From Sisyra terminalis (lineage: Eukaryota > Arthropoda > Insecta > Neuroptera > Sisyridae): a stretch of DNA of 64,000 nt. Below, one piece after another: positions 1 to 12,585 of the stretch. The DNA lies in contig OY292276.1 in NCBI GenBank assembly GCA_958496175.1, positions 38,150,449 through 38,214,448 of the forward strand. The letters are read 5' to 3'. How positions within the stretch are numbered: position 1 is the stretch's first letter; each line of letters starts with the position of its first letter. The notes under the pieces were generated by a model, which had not been told where the DNA came from, made no database searches, and saw only the letters and a list, made by a program, of their open reading frames with translations. The translations under genes and the position numbers were made by a program.

Positions 1-90
1 AAAACAATACAAAACGTTTTAAATTTTAACAATTTTTAGACAATTACAATATATTTATTTAGGGATTTTCGGGGACTTACAATATATATT

Positions 91-554
91 CAGGATCGGA
101 TTTACCCATTGATCGACTAGGGCACGTCCTAGGAGCTCCAGGGTTTCAAGGGCCCTAAACTTTCCAACCCAGCAGTAACCGGTAACGGTTAAAATAAATA
201 ATTTTTGAGTTTTGTGTTAAAATCAATTATTTTCTAATCTGCGCCATCACTACCATGCATAGCAAGTAAATTATAAATTGCTGAACTGGTATTTTCTAAT
301 AAATATATAAAAAAAAAAATCGGAACTTTATTTTATTTTTATTTTTTTGAAAGTTACATTTGTGCAAAAAATATAGTAAATTTAAATAGAATAAAATGAA
401 CTTTTACAGACTTATAAAAAAATAAAGCTCTTGATAAGACCCCCATTTAAAATAACTTTGCTTAGAAAGTTGAAATTTATATATTTTTCATAGTTCTTAG
501 GGGCCCCAAAAATGCGTTCATCTTAGGGCCTCCAAATGTGCTAATCTGGCTCTG
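91..554. mobile_element. Non-autonomous hAT-type element in the cytochrome c1 intron
   Basis: The left end reads CAGGATCGGATTTACCC and the right end, reverse-complemented, CAGAGCCAGATTAGCAC. Both have the CAG start and similar inner bases typical of hAT terminal repeats. The element is flanked by a perfect 8-bp direct duplication, TATATATT at 83-90 and 555-562, the hAT hallmark. The interior has no transposase reading frame. It sits in the intron directly before the last cytochrome c1 exon. Confidence 0.85.
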
Positions 555-736
555 TATATATTACAATATGTGGAGATTTTATGTACAAATCTAGAAAAAA
601 ATTAATCCATTGATAAGCAAAAAGTATATAATGAAGGTATTAATTAGGGTGAATTTGAACTTATCTAGTTGTAAGCAATTTAATTTATAGCGTTTTTTAC
701 GTGCCCATTGAATTTATTTTCAATTGTTTTTTACAG

Positions 737-1397
737 TGCTCGACGAGGATATGAAGTGTACAAGCAAGTTTGTGCTGCTTGCCATTCAATGCAGTACGTT
801 TGTTATCGTAATTTAGTCGGAGTAACACATACGGAGGCCGAAGCTAAGGCTGAAGCCGAGGAAATTCAAGTTAGAGATGGACCTGACGAGGAGGGTAACA
901 TGTATATGCGACCTGGAAAACTCTCCGATCATTTCCCATCACCTTATCCCAATGAAGAGGCTGCTCGGGCTGCAAACAATGGTGCATACCCACCGGATTT
1001 AAGTTACATCACCAGCGCTCGTCACGGTGGTGAAGACTATGTATTCGCCTTACTAACAGGATATTGTGACGCACCAGCTGGAGTAATCTTGCGAGATGGT
1101 CAATATTTTAATCCTTATTTCCAAGGCGGTGCTATCTCTATGGCACAAGTGTTGTATAACGAAGTTTGCTCGTATTCCGACGAAACAGTCGCACCAACGA
1201 CGAGTCAGCTCGCTAAAGATGTGAGCACTTTCCTTAAATGGACTGCCGAACCAGAACACGATACTAGAAAATTGATGCTAATGAAAGGAATTTTAATGTT
1301 CGCAACATTAATTGGTCTTTCTTATTATATAAAACGATTTAAATGGTCTACACTGAAAAGTAGGAAGATCGCCTTCAAACCACCCAAATATGATTAA
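737..1397 (+). CDS. Cyt-c1: Cytochrome c1, heme protein of respiratory complex III (last exon, partial gene)
   Basis: This exon carries most of cytochrome c1, the membrane-anchored c-type heme subunit of the mitochondrial bc1 complex that passes electrons from the Rieske protein to cytochrome c. It opens with [16 protein letters not shown]: the CAACH motif binds heme through two cysteines and a histidine. The second heme ligand is the methionine of [13 protein letters not shown]. An acidic loop ([10 protein letters not shown]) and the C-terminal helix [20 protein letters not shown], which anchors the protein in the inner membrane, follow. The protein ends KPPKYD at a TAA. The acceptor is TTTTTTACAG at 727-736 and the reading frame enters with one leftover base, so the ATG at 708 lies in the intron and is not a start. 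About 220 residues are encoded. The presequence and N-terminal exons must lie left of the window. Family assignment is secure. Confidence 0.97.
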
Positions 1398-1674
1398 ATT
1401 CGATGTAATTAGAAAATGAGAAATTAATATTTCTACAGTGGGATAACCAGCTAATCTTTTCTGATTAAAGGTTAACAGTAGATTTATTTGTAATTTAAAC
1501 AAAATTCAATTCGGTCATTCTTTTGGTTTTGTAGTTGCTTTAATATTTATATTAAATAAAAGGCTTAATCTTAAGTAAGATTTTAGCTTAATGTTGTTAA
1601 GAAGATTTTTATCAATATATATTATTATTTAAAATGTTCTGTCGTTTTACTGTGTATATATAAGATCAAATAAA
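1398..1674 (+). promoter_or_regulatory. 3' UTR of cytochrome c1 with two poly(A) signals
   Basis: AATAAA hexamers stand at 1555-1560 and 1669-1674, about 160 and 270 bases after the stop codon. Either could direct 3'-end formation of the cytochrome c1 mRNA. The end of the feature is therefore an estimate. Confidence 0.6.
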
Positions 1675-4600
1675 TTGTTTTCAGACCGACACATTAAATT
1701 GATTTTTCTGCATGTACAAAAAAAGAATAAATTTTACAAGTCAATTGTTAACCTGAAATGTATTAAAATGTGGAAATTAAAGACTTAATAAAAATTACGT
1801 CTTATAAAATACTTTTATTTTTTCACTGTTAAGTACTTACCGAAATAATAATTGGTAATTACTCTGATTTAAAATGAAATAAAAACGATTCTAAGTAATC
1901 GAAAATTAGGTGTTTAAATTTAAACAGGGTAAAGAGAAAACAAAAGTGGTGTACACCCTATTATTTACGAAATATTGAAAACTGAATAATAAGGTCAATT
2001 TCTGTGAAAAGTTTAATTCTGAAAAAACAAAATTTTAAAAAGTAACACCATCAATCCAAGTAATCCATATGTTAGTAGACATAAATTACCTCCAATATTG
2101 GGAGACTTCGCAATGGATATGAATCCTTTATTTCCTTCAGAAACTTTTTTTTTATATTCGCTGAGGTCGAGTAACTGAAACTTAGAAAAAAATACTAATT
2201 GGAAAAAAGAAGTCTTTATTCTGTCCATTTATGTACGGAATATTATTTTCGCAAATAACTCGGTAAGGGGCATAAAATAATCTTGATAAATTATTTATTG
2301 ATTTGATAAAAATCACTTTTATAAAAAACCTAGGAATATAGGAAAGGAAATTCACGTTCACCAAAATGGGATTACGTGGAATGGAGTAATGCCAGAATGA
2401 AAATAGAATAAGACCCGAATACAATAGATCACCTATTGTATTTGGAATCATTTATAGCTCGACGAATATATATTATTATACAAACCAACATTTATCAATA
2501 ATACACTTATTTACAACTCCAATATTAATTGTTATATATATTGACAAATAAACCATACAACTGCATACAACGACCTTATAAAAAATATAATAAATCGTTT
2601 TGTAGGCCATTGAGCTTTTTCCCGTACCCGACTTGCTATTTCTTATTTCCAAATTTTTCAGTTTTCAGAACTACCTACGGGAAATTCTATTTTGAAGAAT
2701 TCCCAGCTAAAAAGGAATATTTTAAACCTAAAAACATTTTGGAAATAATTTATAGAAGAGCTTAAATATATGTAACAAAAAAGGACAATGAAACAACTAT
2801 GATCGTTATGAAACGCTACGAAAATGCTACGATTGGTTTTTATTTTCATTGACTTCTATATATTTGCACATATTCTATTCCATACCGTATATTTAAGGGT
2901 TTTTTTATAAATAAATCAATTCAAGACCTTCAGTACTTACTTACTTAAAAATAGATCTCAATTAAATTTGTAATTTGTCGCGCTTAATGATTCCACCTGG
3001 ATACACGACTACCCCTTCCGTATAGTTCTGGGACTTCTCTTGAGAATTCCATTGAGTTACACCCTAGAAGGACTATTGAGCTTCACACGTTTTTAGTTGC
3101 AGTTTATCATATGTCATACAATTTACCTCTGAGATAATGCGATAAATGTAAGCAAATAGCCAATTGAATCCTTATGAATGTTCCTTAGCTAATGCTTCCT
3201 TAGCTAATACCTAGAATCTAGGTCCTAGGTGATTCAAGAGAACTGAAACGGGTACAATTCAGAGCCAGGCAGTCAAGTAGTACGTATGAAACAGTTTATT
3301 CTCCTTTAGTTAAATAATTTTCCCCCATATAGTTTGGAAATATCCCTGTTAAAAAAGGCATTTTGTAATCATTTTATTTAAAGTGCCTTTAATAAATTTA
3401 AACGACTTCTAATGGCTTCTAGTGGGTTTTTTGAACATTTTAAATGCATTTTTTTAATAGGAATGTAGAAATATATACAATTATAACAATGTAATTACGA
3501 CAATGTAATTAATATAATAAATATCGTCAAAATTACGTAAATAACGGGTTACAAATAACATGAATATCTTGAAATAAAAATTTACCAAAAAAATTAATTG
3601 TTATCACAAAATGATAATAATACTCCTACTTAATTATGCTGTTTTTTTAATTGATTTAATAATAATATTTACATGAGTTTGATTTCTGCTTTTATTGAAC
3701 GAGTAGGTATTTAAATCTAGTTCAAATCATTTAAGCAAACAAGGAATGAAAATAGATTAAGCAATTTTGATAATAAGCAAACCGACACAAATCATTTGAA
3801 TGGTATTAACGGGAACAATCATCAAATTGTGCTATACTTATATTAATAGTTGCATTCATCCTTCTTTCGGGTGACATTTTGCAATTTAGCGCTATTGTAA
3901 TTTTGCAGTTATTGTAAGCATTAAGTGAATGACATCCATATCAATGCTTGTTGCAAATGAATGTTAAAAAGATCGCAACTACAACAATATGTTTAGCATA
4001 ATTGCATGTAATGCAACTCTGGTATATTAATCGTCATACAAATCTATCAGTTTCAATAGGTACTAAGAGAACATAAAAACAAATTGATTAAAAATTGGTT
4101 TCATGAAAAAATATACTATTAAAATATGGAAGATATGAAAATATTTTTCAACAATGATTTATTTATTTTTTAAATTTGCTTCAATCAAACATCAATCTTT
4201 TAAACTAACTAAAAAATTTCAAGGTAAATCTAAGACCTTTTTTGGTGAAAAGTTAATCTAAGAAAATGTTGGTTTAATTTAATAATTTATTGATTAATTA
4301 AAAATTAAAATATATTCCATTCATAACATCGGATCAATCTCATCACTTAATGATCAATAAAAATCTCCTCTTCTTCTTCTTTGTTTGAATTCTTCCAGTT
4401 TTCCATTTACGATATCCAAAATGTTCAGACTTTCTTTCTACAAAAAACCATTTATTAGTAATCGCAATTTTAGGTATCAAAAATATTAACATTTCATATA
4501 TCGTCTACGTATTCTATGTCGATTAGCCAAAAAAACAATTATTATAAAAAACAATTTTTTTCCAGTTCTTGGAAAATCATTAACGTAAAAACCTATTTTA

Positions 4601-5983
4601 TTTGTGGCAATATATTTCAAGAATTAGAAGTAATTAGTTATTAAAAACTTATTAAGAAGTTATTGCTGAAGTAAAAATCGTGAAATAGTGGTAAAATGAA
4701 AGAGGTAAAAAGAGTGGTACAATAAATCAAAATTGCAGGGATTTGACGAGAATGGAAAATGTAACTATAGAAAAAATTAAGAAAACTTAAAGAAACTTCC
4801 ACTCCCGTTATGAAAATAGAAAGAATAAAGTTGTTTTTTTCTTAATTTTCAACCCTAATATAATTTAAGCGTTTGTGGAAATCAAAATTTTCCTAGAAAA
4901 ACATGAACTAATTGTTTCATTTATATTAAAACACATACTCTGTGATTTATGGAATCAAAAATCATTTTCTTCACTATGTTTTCTGCAATATTTTTTTTAA
5001 TTGACCCATAAGAAATAATACTTACACTAAAGTGCCGATATTTTCTTATTTAGATATCGACACTACCTTTTGATAAAATTTTATTTGGAGAATAAAGAAA
5101 ACATGCATAATTTCACGTAAAGATATTGATATGTATAGGATAAATGGGTAGGAATTACATTGCCCGTGACCAATAATTTTTTATCTATTAAATAGCTTAA
5201 GAATATGGTCTCAGGTCTATCTATCTATGAGAGAATATACTGAGCCTAAATTTTTTTAAAGAAATATTTTTTTTCAATTTTTAATTTATTTGGTAGGAAT
5301 TGAACCTGTAGAGTCCCTAGCCTACATTCGTCTGACTTTACAAAATTAGAAATTATTTACATTCCTCTGACTATCGTCATGAGGAAACAATTTCCGGAGC
5401 TTTTCTTCTGCAGAGAAGCCTTGCATTACCATGTGGCAGCATTGATTTTTTTCTGTTAGTAATTCTCAGGCACTTCTGGGTATTTGGTTAGTTATTTTTT
5501 TTCATTTTTCCTTAGTACCAGTTGGAGAACTGAAGATTCTCGAATTTAAACTAAAAAAAAAACATTTAGCATTAATGATCATCTAATGCACTTAGATAAA
5601 AACTGAAAATGTTTTTTAAAACAACTTTGCATTGCTATCCTAAGAAACTTAAATAGCATACTATGCGGAATTTGCATTCCTTCGGGTTTTCGGTTTTACC
5701 AGTTCAATATAGATTTCGGAATAAAACTTATTTTGTATTTTTTTATAAGTCACTCTAATCATAAAATTTCTTTAGTACTTTAAAATAACTTATAAGCAAA
5801 TAAACATCAATTGAATTACTATAGGTTTAAAAACGAAATTACTTTCTGGTACACCTAATATATTTTTAATTCTTATGAACTCTAAAAAAATCGTATTAGT
5901 AATGAAACAACTAAAATCACACAATTTTAATACTTTTTTAATATTTTCTGTTTGCTAAATAGCAAATAGTTTTTAAATAAAAG
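1675..5983. other. Intergenic DNA without recognisable genes
   Basis: AT-rich DNA. I see one small MITE (3344-3461) and a 15-bp tandem duplication (TTCCTTAGCTAATGC then TTCCTTAGCTAATAC) near 3181-3211. The short open frames here have no domain resemblance, skewed composition and no splice context, and I treat them as chance. Confidence 0.6.
3344..3461. repeat. MITE-like repeat, CCTGTTAAAAAAGGCATTTT family, copy 1
   Basis: The left end CCCTGTTAAAAAAGGCATTT is mirrored by a right end AAATGCATTTTTTTAATAGG. The centre contains GACTTCTAATGG and GGGTTTTTTGAACATTT, which recur in the copies near 23252 and 32020. About 118 bp with no coding capacity. Confidence 0.7.
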
Positions 5984-6500
5984 TAGGGGAGACCGGGTAC
6001 AAAAGTAACAATTTGTACTTTTACCTTGATTTCTGGCTGGGTGTTATTATTGTCATTAAATGAATATAACCACATATAAATTAAGTTTATGTTCTTCACA
6101 ATGGTAACTCGATTTATTAAATTATGGTGTGTACCCATTCTCATTTTCAATAAAATGTATAATATAACCTTAAAACGAAACGTGCTAGACAAAAATGAAT
6201 TTAAACAATGTACAATTTATCTAATCAAGAATGGATATGCAAAGATTTGGATTGCTATGATCCTTTTACAACTATGTAAATAATAAGTAAGAAAACGTCG
6301 AAAAACTTACTTTTAGCTCATTAAAACACATTATGTCCTATTATATAACCTAACAACGCATTGCGCACGCGTCAACTTAATGCGATTGAGGGGCTATCTA
6401 GGCTATCACCTGATGGCAGCAAAGCGGAGTTCGCCCATTGGATAAACCTAGAAAGCATTTACTTTCGACCCGCCGTTACTTTTGTACCCAGTCTCCCCTA
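5984..6500. mobile_element. 517-bp MITE with TAGGGGAGAC ends
   Basis: The left terminus TAGGGGAGACCGGGTACAAA continues into AGTAAC. The right terminus, reverse-complemented, is identical except one base (GACT for GACC) over about 26 bp. The terminal TA on both sides may be a TA target duplication or part of the repeat. Two small overlapping open frames on opposite strands inside it are not plausible genes. The superfamily is not settled from the sequence. Confidence 0.85.
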
Positions 6501-7649
6501 CTCTATGAAATAATTAATATATTTAAGTATTATATACATACTTTAATTATCCTTTGTGATATTAATAGACGAACAAACGTAATTTCGTATGTAAAATGAA
6601 AAAAGCAATTATTTTTAACGAATTATTCGTTGAAAAAATAAATGGCAAAATTACGGAAGTAAATAAATTATTCTGTTTTTAGATATATAATATTTTGTGG
6701 TTGTCAGTTTTTTATATTATTACTTGTCTATTGTATTCTAAGGTTGGTTTGAATTAAAAGGTAATTACCCGAAAAATATCATCATGAATTTTATTTGCGT
6801 AAAAAACTGTTGACGATTTGGACCAACAATAGCGTTTAGCTTCTTGAAATAATAAATAAAAAAACATAATCGCTTATCATTAACTATAAAAATGTTGATT
6901 TACCTCTAATACCTAAAGTTTTAATTGTGTTGTAAACGTATTACATATTTGTTTGAATATCATTGCTTCCTTAATATTTTTTATGATATTATTTTTAAAT
7001 TCCAACACTTTTAAGTACAAAGAAAATATTTTTTTCAAAATACAATAAAATAAATCTTTAAAATTATTTTAATTGCCTTCTGACAACTTCTGATAATTAT
7101 ACCATGGGAAAAATTTTAAGAGTACTTAGTTTCAAAGTAACTCTTCTTTAATGTGAATTTTTCGCACAATAATTAGCGAAATTTTGCATAGTATTGTTAA
7201 TATTTTGCATAGCGGTATATGCAATATACAAATAGAGCAATGTCAATTTATCAACTGCATGCAACTCTTCAAAAAGCTTATTTTGGTTCAATTAATATTA
7301 ATAAAACATATTTATACTAATTTATTTAGAGATGGGTTTCTTGATGAACATTTTCGCAAAAATATATCTTAAAAGACAATTTAGAAACTATGGATAGTTA
7401 AGATTCCCAATATTTGTAAGGCAAGAATAAGAACAAGATATAGATTTGACAATGAGATTATACGGATTATATACCCCGTTGAAACAATTCAAAAGATACA
7501 AGTACCTACAATAATTTGACGTAAAAAATTAATTAAAATTTTCCAATAATGGAATTAGTGCATTGAACGTATTTAACGATTAATTACAATTGACCTATAT
7601 AAAATGAACTATACCATTAATTTATATCACATAATATGCATTTTTTGTC
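6501..7649. other. Intergenic AT-rich DNA, nothing recognised
   Basis: I see no exon with paired splice sites, RNA gene or terminal-repeat element here. Confidence 0.5.
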
Positions 7650-7768
7650 ATTGTTATTTTCTGTCTTTTCATAACTACCAAAGTCCTTAGCGACTTTAGG
7701 GTTAATAAAAATTCGTAAATCGAGAAGTTTCGAAAATTTTCTTGATATGAGATTCGAACCCAACTTTG
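7650..7768 (-). repeat. tRNA-derived SINE, minus strand, 5'-truncated
   Basis: On the minus strand this reads GGGTTCGAATCTCATATC (B-box-like), then TTTTCGAAACTTCTCGATT, AACCCTAAAGTCGCTAAGG and TAGTTATGAAAAG. It matches the body of the SINE family best seen at 34263-34430. The A-box head is missing. Confidence 0.7.
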
Positions 7769-8603
7769 TATTTATTGTTTTATGGAAAATTATAATGTGG
7801 GTACCTAATATAACACAAAAAAAAATCAAATTCTATTTTTGAGTTATGTTTCTTTTATTCTCGTTGTGGAAAATACCAATAATTCATTATTATTATTTCT
7901 TTTTTGAAGTTGAAAATCGTTTTTAAGTGATTACGTAAGTTTAAAATTCCTCTTCATTTGCTTTAATTTTTGTTCAAGATTATAAAGAAGACTGACGGAT
8001 ATAAAGTTTGGAGGACTTTATTTTGTGGATGGAGTAAAAATTTTAATATAACATAGATCAAACACCATTGTTGAACAGTTGCACTATCTACATTTATGGG
8101 AATAAATTAACGCTCTTATAATTCATCCTACTTTACTTTTTACCTTCTTTTAAGAAAATATCAAATTATCTTATTCTTCTTGCATTTAGTTACGATTTTC
8201 CTTTTTAATAAGGGGTGCTTTTTTAAAAAGTTTCCCCCAATGACCTTACCCTGATAATTCATCTAAAATCTAAATCAACCTATCCTCCCTAAAATCTTTC
8301 CCCCTCCCAATCATTAGTATCTTATTTGGTCTTTTTCTGGGCCTCCTACTCTTCACCTGCAATTTTCACGGAGTTTTTTCTATGATTTCTTTCTTCTACT
8401 TTCTCCATTTTTTATATCCTTACAATATCCCAAATTAAATTTCTTTGAAATCACATTTGTTAGGGCAGCTCGGTTTTACCGGTTATTTCGTCCCCGCTAG
8501 CCTTTTTATTAAGAGAATCGAATTATATCTGCAGGATACTGAATATTTTAGGACGGCCCTGACTTTTGATATGTCTCTTACTTTAAATACTATCAACATA
8601 ACA

Positions 8604-8812
8604 ATAGGCAATCGTATGTATGTTAACAAAGCCAGAGAATAAAGAATGTGTATAAACACATAATTGTGAGGGGAAAACCGACTTCAATTGAATCCTCTAA
8701 TTTAAATCAACTAATTGTTGTCATTTGTCGCAACTGCCATTTCGATTTCATTAAATTGCCAACTTTTGCCATTTAGCAGTAGTGTCAATGTTGACTGTTA
8801 ATATTTCAGGGA
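8604..8812. repeat. Dispersed repeat shared with 63079-63330 and inverted at 20262-20780
   Basis: The run AGGCAATCGTATGTATGT and the following AGAATAAAGAATG, TTGTTGTCATTTG and ATTTCGATTTCATTAAATTG recur in the same order and orientation near 63079-63330. The last part also occurs reverse-complemented at 20309-20380 and 20700-20770. No coding capacity seen; family unknown. Confidence 0.6.
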
Positions 8813-8830
8813 TAGTTACTTGTTATGAAT

Positions 8831-11800
8831 ATTATTTTTTTCGGTTTTTCTTAAAATATTATATTTTAATATCATCATTGTTTTTGAAACATCGCTCTTT
8901 TGGTAGATCTGCCATGTTTAGACAGCAAAGCCATTGCACACTGCTGCATACATCTTTTGCCTGATTTTGTTTTAGTTTTCCGATTAATCCTACACCCCCT
9001 CTAATAAGTTGCATCACTTCACCCGAGTTTCAATAACTGATATAAATTCCACTTATGTACTTTAGTTAATTATCATGAATTAAATGTGACGTAGGAATAG
9101 ATAACATGCACTTAATTTAAAAAAAATCAAATAAAGTTAAGTTACACACACTGATAAGTATAAACCTTCGCTGATTTTAGGAGTTTTTTTTCTGAAAGTC
9201 ATATTCTACATTTGGTCAAAATCAGTGACTAAAAGTACATGATATAGAAAATATATAAAAATTTAGAAAAAAAGAAGTACGAGTATATATATATCAAATA
9301 TAAAATAAATTCTGCTGAAGTTTTTAATTGTTGCAATTATAATGCATATTTAATATATCAATCAAAATTTAATTATGTAAATTACATAAACAAACACTTC
9401 ATTAATCAAAACAGTAAATACCTTGAATCTGAAAAATGATTTCAATGAATTACACATGACTTCCTCTTGAATGTACGAAGGTTACTTTGACTATAGATCA
9501 TAGTTGTTGCATGTAATGTTTATGTATGTAAATTAGATCAAATTTAATTTTTATGTTGAAAAAAATGTTTGTCATAGAATATTTATTTGCAAGTACGATT
9601 TTCTGCTTGAAAAAAATGGCTTGATTATTATCTACTTAAAAATAAATTATTTGATAGAATATTATGTTTAGCGGGCATTAAAAATAACTGGTTTTAATAT
9701 AAAGCCGATGACCGTTGTTAAAATTAATTTCACAACTGCAAAAATAACATTCAAAATATTTTACATGAAACTGATAATTAAATAAAAAAATTGTAACTTT
9801 TTATTGATTAAAAACGAATGCTCTAGTGGTAAAACGTAGAAATCGATTTTGAAATTTTTCAATTATCGCAAATTACAGCGAAAAAACGTGCTCAAGTTCA
9901 TTTCATTTTTCAAACCATAGAGTAATATTTGTTTTCATTTTATACTTTTACGCAAATAAAATTTTTATTGTTAGTAACAAAATTTTATTTGGTTTGCATT
10001 TTTTTCAAAAAAATATATTTTTTCCATTTTCTGATAAGAAACTGTTAAAAATGACATTGATAGCAAATGTTTGCTAATTCATTAAAATCGGACAATTTCA
10101 ATTACAACTGTTACCTTTTCGTAAACTTCATGATATTTGATCTTCTGATGAAATAACTGCAGACCAAATATCCCTAAGACAAAAAAACCCTAACAAAATA
10201 TCTGGATTATGGAATATGTATGACTACGGTTCTTCCAGCACTTTGATTTGAAGACGGGTTCTTATAGATCTCGACAAAGTAAAACCATTGACATATAGAT
10301 CAGTAAGTAAAACGAAAAGAAAGAATTTTTCTGTTACTTCGCTTAGTTTACGAGGTATTGATACTTAAAAATAGAAAAAAAATCACTTTTTTGGGTCAAT
10401 TTAATTTATTGTTTTGCAACCCCGCTACGTTTCGTCACGTATCGTGACTTTCTCAGGCATCTAATACATAAACATATTATAAACATATACAATATACAAT
10501 AATACAATACACAATTGATACCTTGAAAAAATAAATAAAAGTATAAATAACACAAATGACTATACGACTCCATACTAAATAACAATAAAACTTTAAATTT
10601 CAGAACTGATATAAAAAATTTTAGTAACATTTACTCGAATTTGTTGTGTAAGTTTAAATTACACTCTAGAAAACTCAAAAAGTAATAATGTTGCATTTTC
10701 TACGTTGTTTTTAATTTAATTCGCAAATAAATCGGACCATAAAATAAACATTTTAAATATTTTGAAATTGGGAGGTTTCTCCCCTGAGTCACTTGAACAT
10801 AGTTTTTTTCAGGGTTATCAGTTCTTTCAAGACCATAACAGAGTACAATTAGTAATTACCAATCGAAAGATCAATTGTCGAGGATATTTAATCTTAGTGA
10901 TATTTTGTTCGAGGGTATTTTGTATGCAGATATTTCGACTGGAGATTTTTTTCATACAATATTTTATGTACTATTGTTGCTTAAATATGTTCCTTAATGA
11001 CTGTGTCATATTCTAGTGCTATGCATTATTTTCAAAAAATAATCACAACCATTCATCTTCATTCATTATCATCACGATTTAAATTTGCTTAATGAAGTCC
11101 GAAGCTATCTGACAAAGCGTGGAAAATTTGAAAATTGTTTGCTTGAGCTTCAAAATTTCTCCACACTTTCTGTAGAAATTATTTTCATCCATTGTTTAGA
11201 GTATTAATATTATAGTAATATTAAAATTTTCCCATAAAAACATCAATTATATAATAAAATTGAATGGTTTATGGATCGTAAGAATTGTTTGAAAAGAACA
11301 GACTATTTTTATTGCTGTGAATGGAAAAATGGTTGAAATTCCTTTTATTCTCTTAAAATACCTTGAAAACATTCAAACCTCTGTAATATTCTAATCAACT
11401 CATTATGGAAAATAAAAATGGATCCTAAATAAAACAAAGTCAAGAAAGGCAATTAAAAATGAAATATAACTCAGTATAGGCAATAACGAAAATAAAACAG
11501 TACACCGAGTGTTATTTATCGACAAATATAAAAAAAAAATATATTTGCTTGAAGTATAAACTCATGGTTTTGTAATACTCAATTTGGTAAAAATATTTTG
11601 ACCGACAATAAAGTTAAAAATACAATAATATAATTGTTAGTAATATTTGGGTTTTTAAATTTTCAGATGCCTTACTAATTAACTTGTAGGTTTACTGTCG
11701 CTACAGTTTTAATAATTTTTGATAATAAACTGGGTAAAAAAATACTTGAATATTAAAAGCTGGTTAACTTTTGATGATTGATTGATTTATACTCGACAAA

Positions 11801-11914
11801 CAAAGTTTTTAACAAAATACAAATGTTAGAATAGTTAATATAAACCGTAACATTTATTACTGAAACATATTATAGTTAACATTAATTTAATTTGTATGTG
11901 TTTTAAGAAAAATT
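8831..11914. other. Intergenic AT-rich DNA with two repeat fragments
   Basis: Contains the hammerhead-like motif fragment near 10420-10462 (minus strand) and a half copy of the GGCTCAAGTCCC MITE family at about 10676-10745 (TGTTGCATTTTCTACGTTG then TTAATTTAATTCGCAAATAA). No gene recognised. Confidence 0.5.
10420..10462 (-). repeat. Retroelement fragment with hammerhead-like core, copy 1
   Basis: On the minus strand: CCTGAGAAA, then the stem GTCAC-GATAC-GTGAC, then GAAACGTAGC. The layout CCTGANGAA-stem-loop-GAAACGTNGC is shared with copies near 37014 and 38205/38286, while the stem bases differ and remain paired. Such motifs occur at ends of non-LTR or Penelope-like elements; the assignment is inference. 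Confidence 0.5.
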
Positions 11915-12585
11915 ATCTTTGTTACTTTAAAGTTACTTAGTTACTTTCAAGTATCTAAGGTACTGTATCTTGATTCCTTTTTTTTGCCAAAACGTAACTA
12001 GTAGCTTAGGTACTTTTTAAAAGGAACTATATCTTGTAACTTAAAAAGTATCTTAGATACTGAAAAATATCTTTGATACCGAGAGATTTGCAACAAATTT
12101 TATTTTGTTTTGTTCCATAAGATTCAATTTATACCTCTATATAAATTACTTATATGAATCTTCTATCGTTTTAAAATGGGTTAATGTCTATTGGTAGCCG
12201 AGTGTTCAACGTGACCGCTCCAAAAGTGGTAGGTGTTAGGTTCGAATATCGTAGCTAGTAAATTTTAAATATTTCTCAATTTAAGGATTTTTATTAATCC
12301 TAGAGTCGCTAAAGACCTTGGTGGTTATAAAACGATGGTAAATAACTAATAAAGATAAGAAATACATTATCTAACTAGCAAAGAACTTTATCAAATATTT
12401 TTCAAAACTTAGTATATACATAATATACAAAGTAACTAACTAAAAAGTATCTTAAAAGTAACTTAATATAAGTATTTAAGTTACTTTTTTAAGAGTAAGT
12501 AGACACTCAAAGTAACTGCAAAAGCTTTTTGAAAAAGTAACAGATTTAGTTTTTAGATACTTTCCCAAAGTATCTCTGATAGCAT
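11915..12585. repeat. AAGTATCTTAGATAC-rich repeat, copy 1, with a SINE inside
   Basis: Many alternating forms of AAGTATCTTAGATACTTT and AAGTAACTTAG fill both flanks and end in AAAGTATCTCTGATAGC. Related blocks stand at 17290-17545 and 17985-18692. Copies 1 and 3 share AATAAAGATAAGAAATACAT. The SINE at 12188-12347 interrupts this copy. Confidence 0.55.
12188..12347 (+). repeat. tRNA-derived SINE, plus strand
   Basis: The head TGGTAGCCGAGTG (A box) and AGGTTCGAATAT (B box) lie at tRNA-like spacing. They are followed by the family body: ATATTTCTCAATTTAAGGAT, CCTAGAGTCGCTAAAGACC, and TGGTTATAAAACGATGGTAA. Pol III promoter boxes inside a non-tRNA body identify it as a SINE rather than a tRNA gene. 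Confidence 0.8.

Noticed and set aside
10762..11016. 84-codon frame with an acceptor-like TTTTTTTCAG inside
   Set aside because: No domain resemblance and composition follows the local AT bias.
12188..12260. tRNA gene
   Set aside because: A and B boxes are present but acceptor and anticodon stems do not form, and the sequence continues into a shared SINE body.
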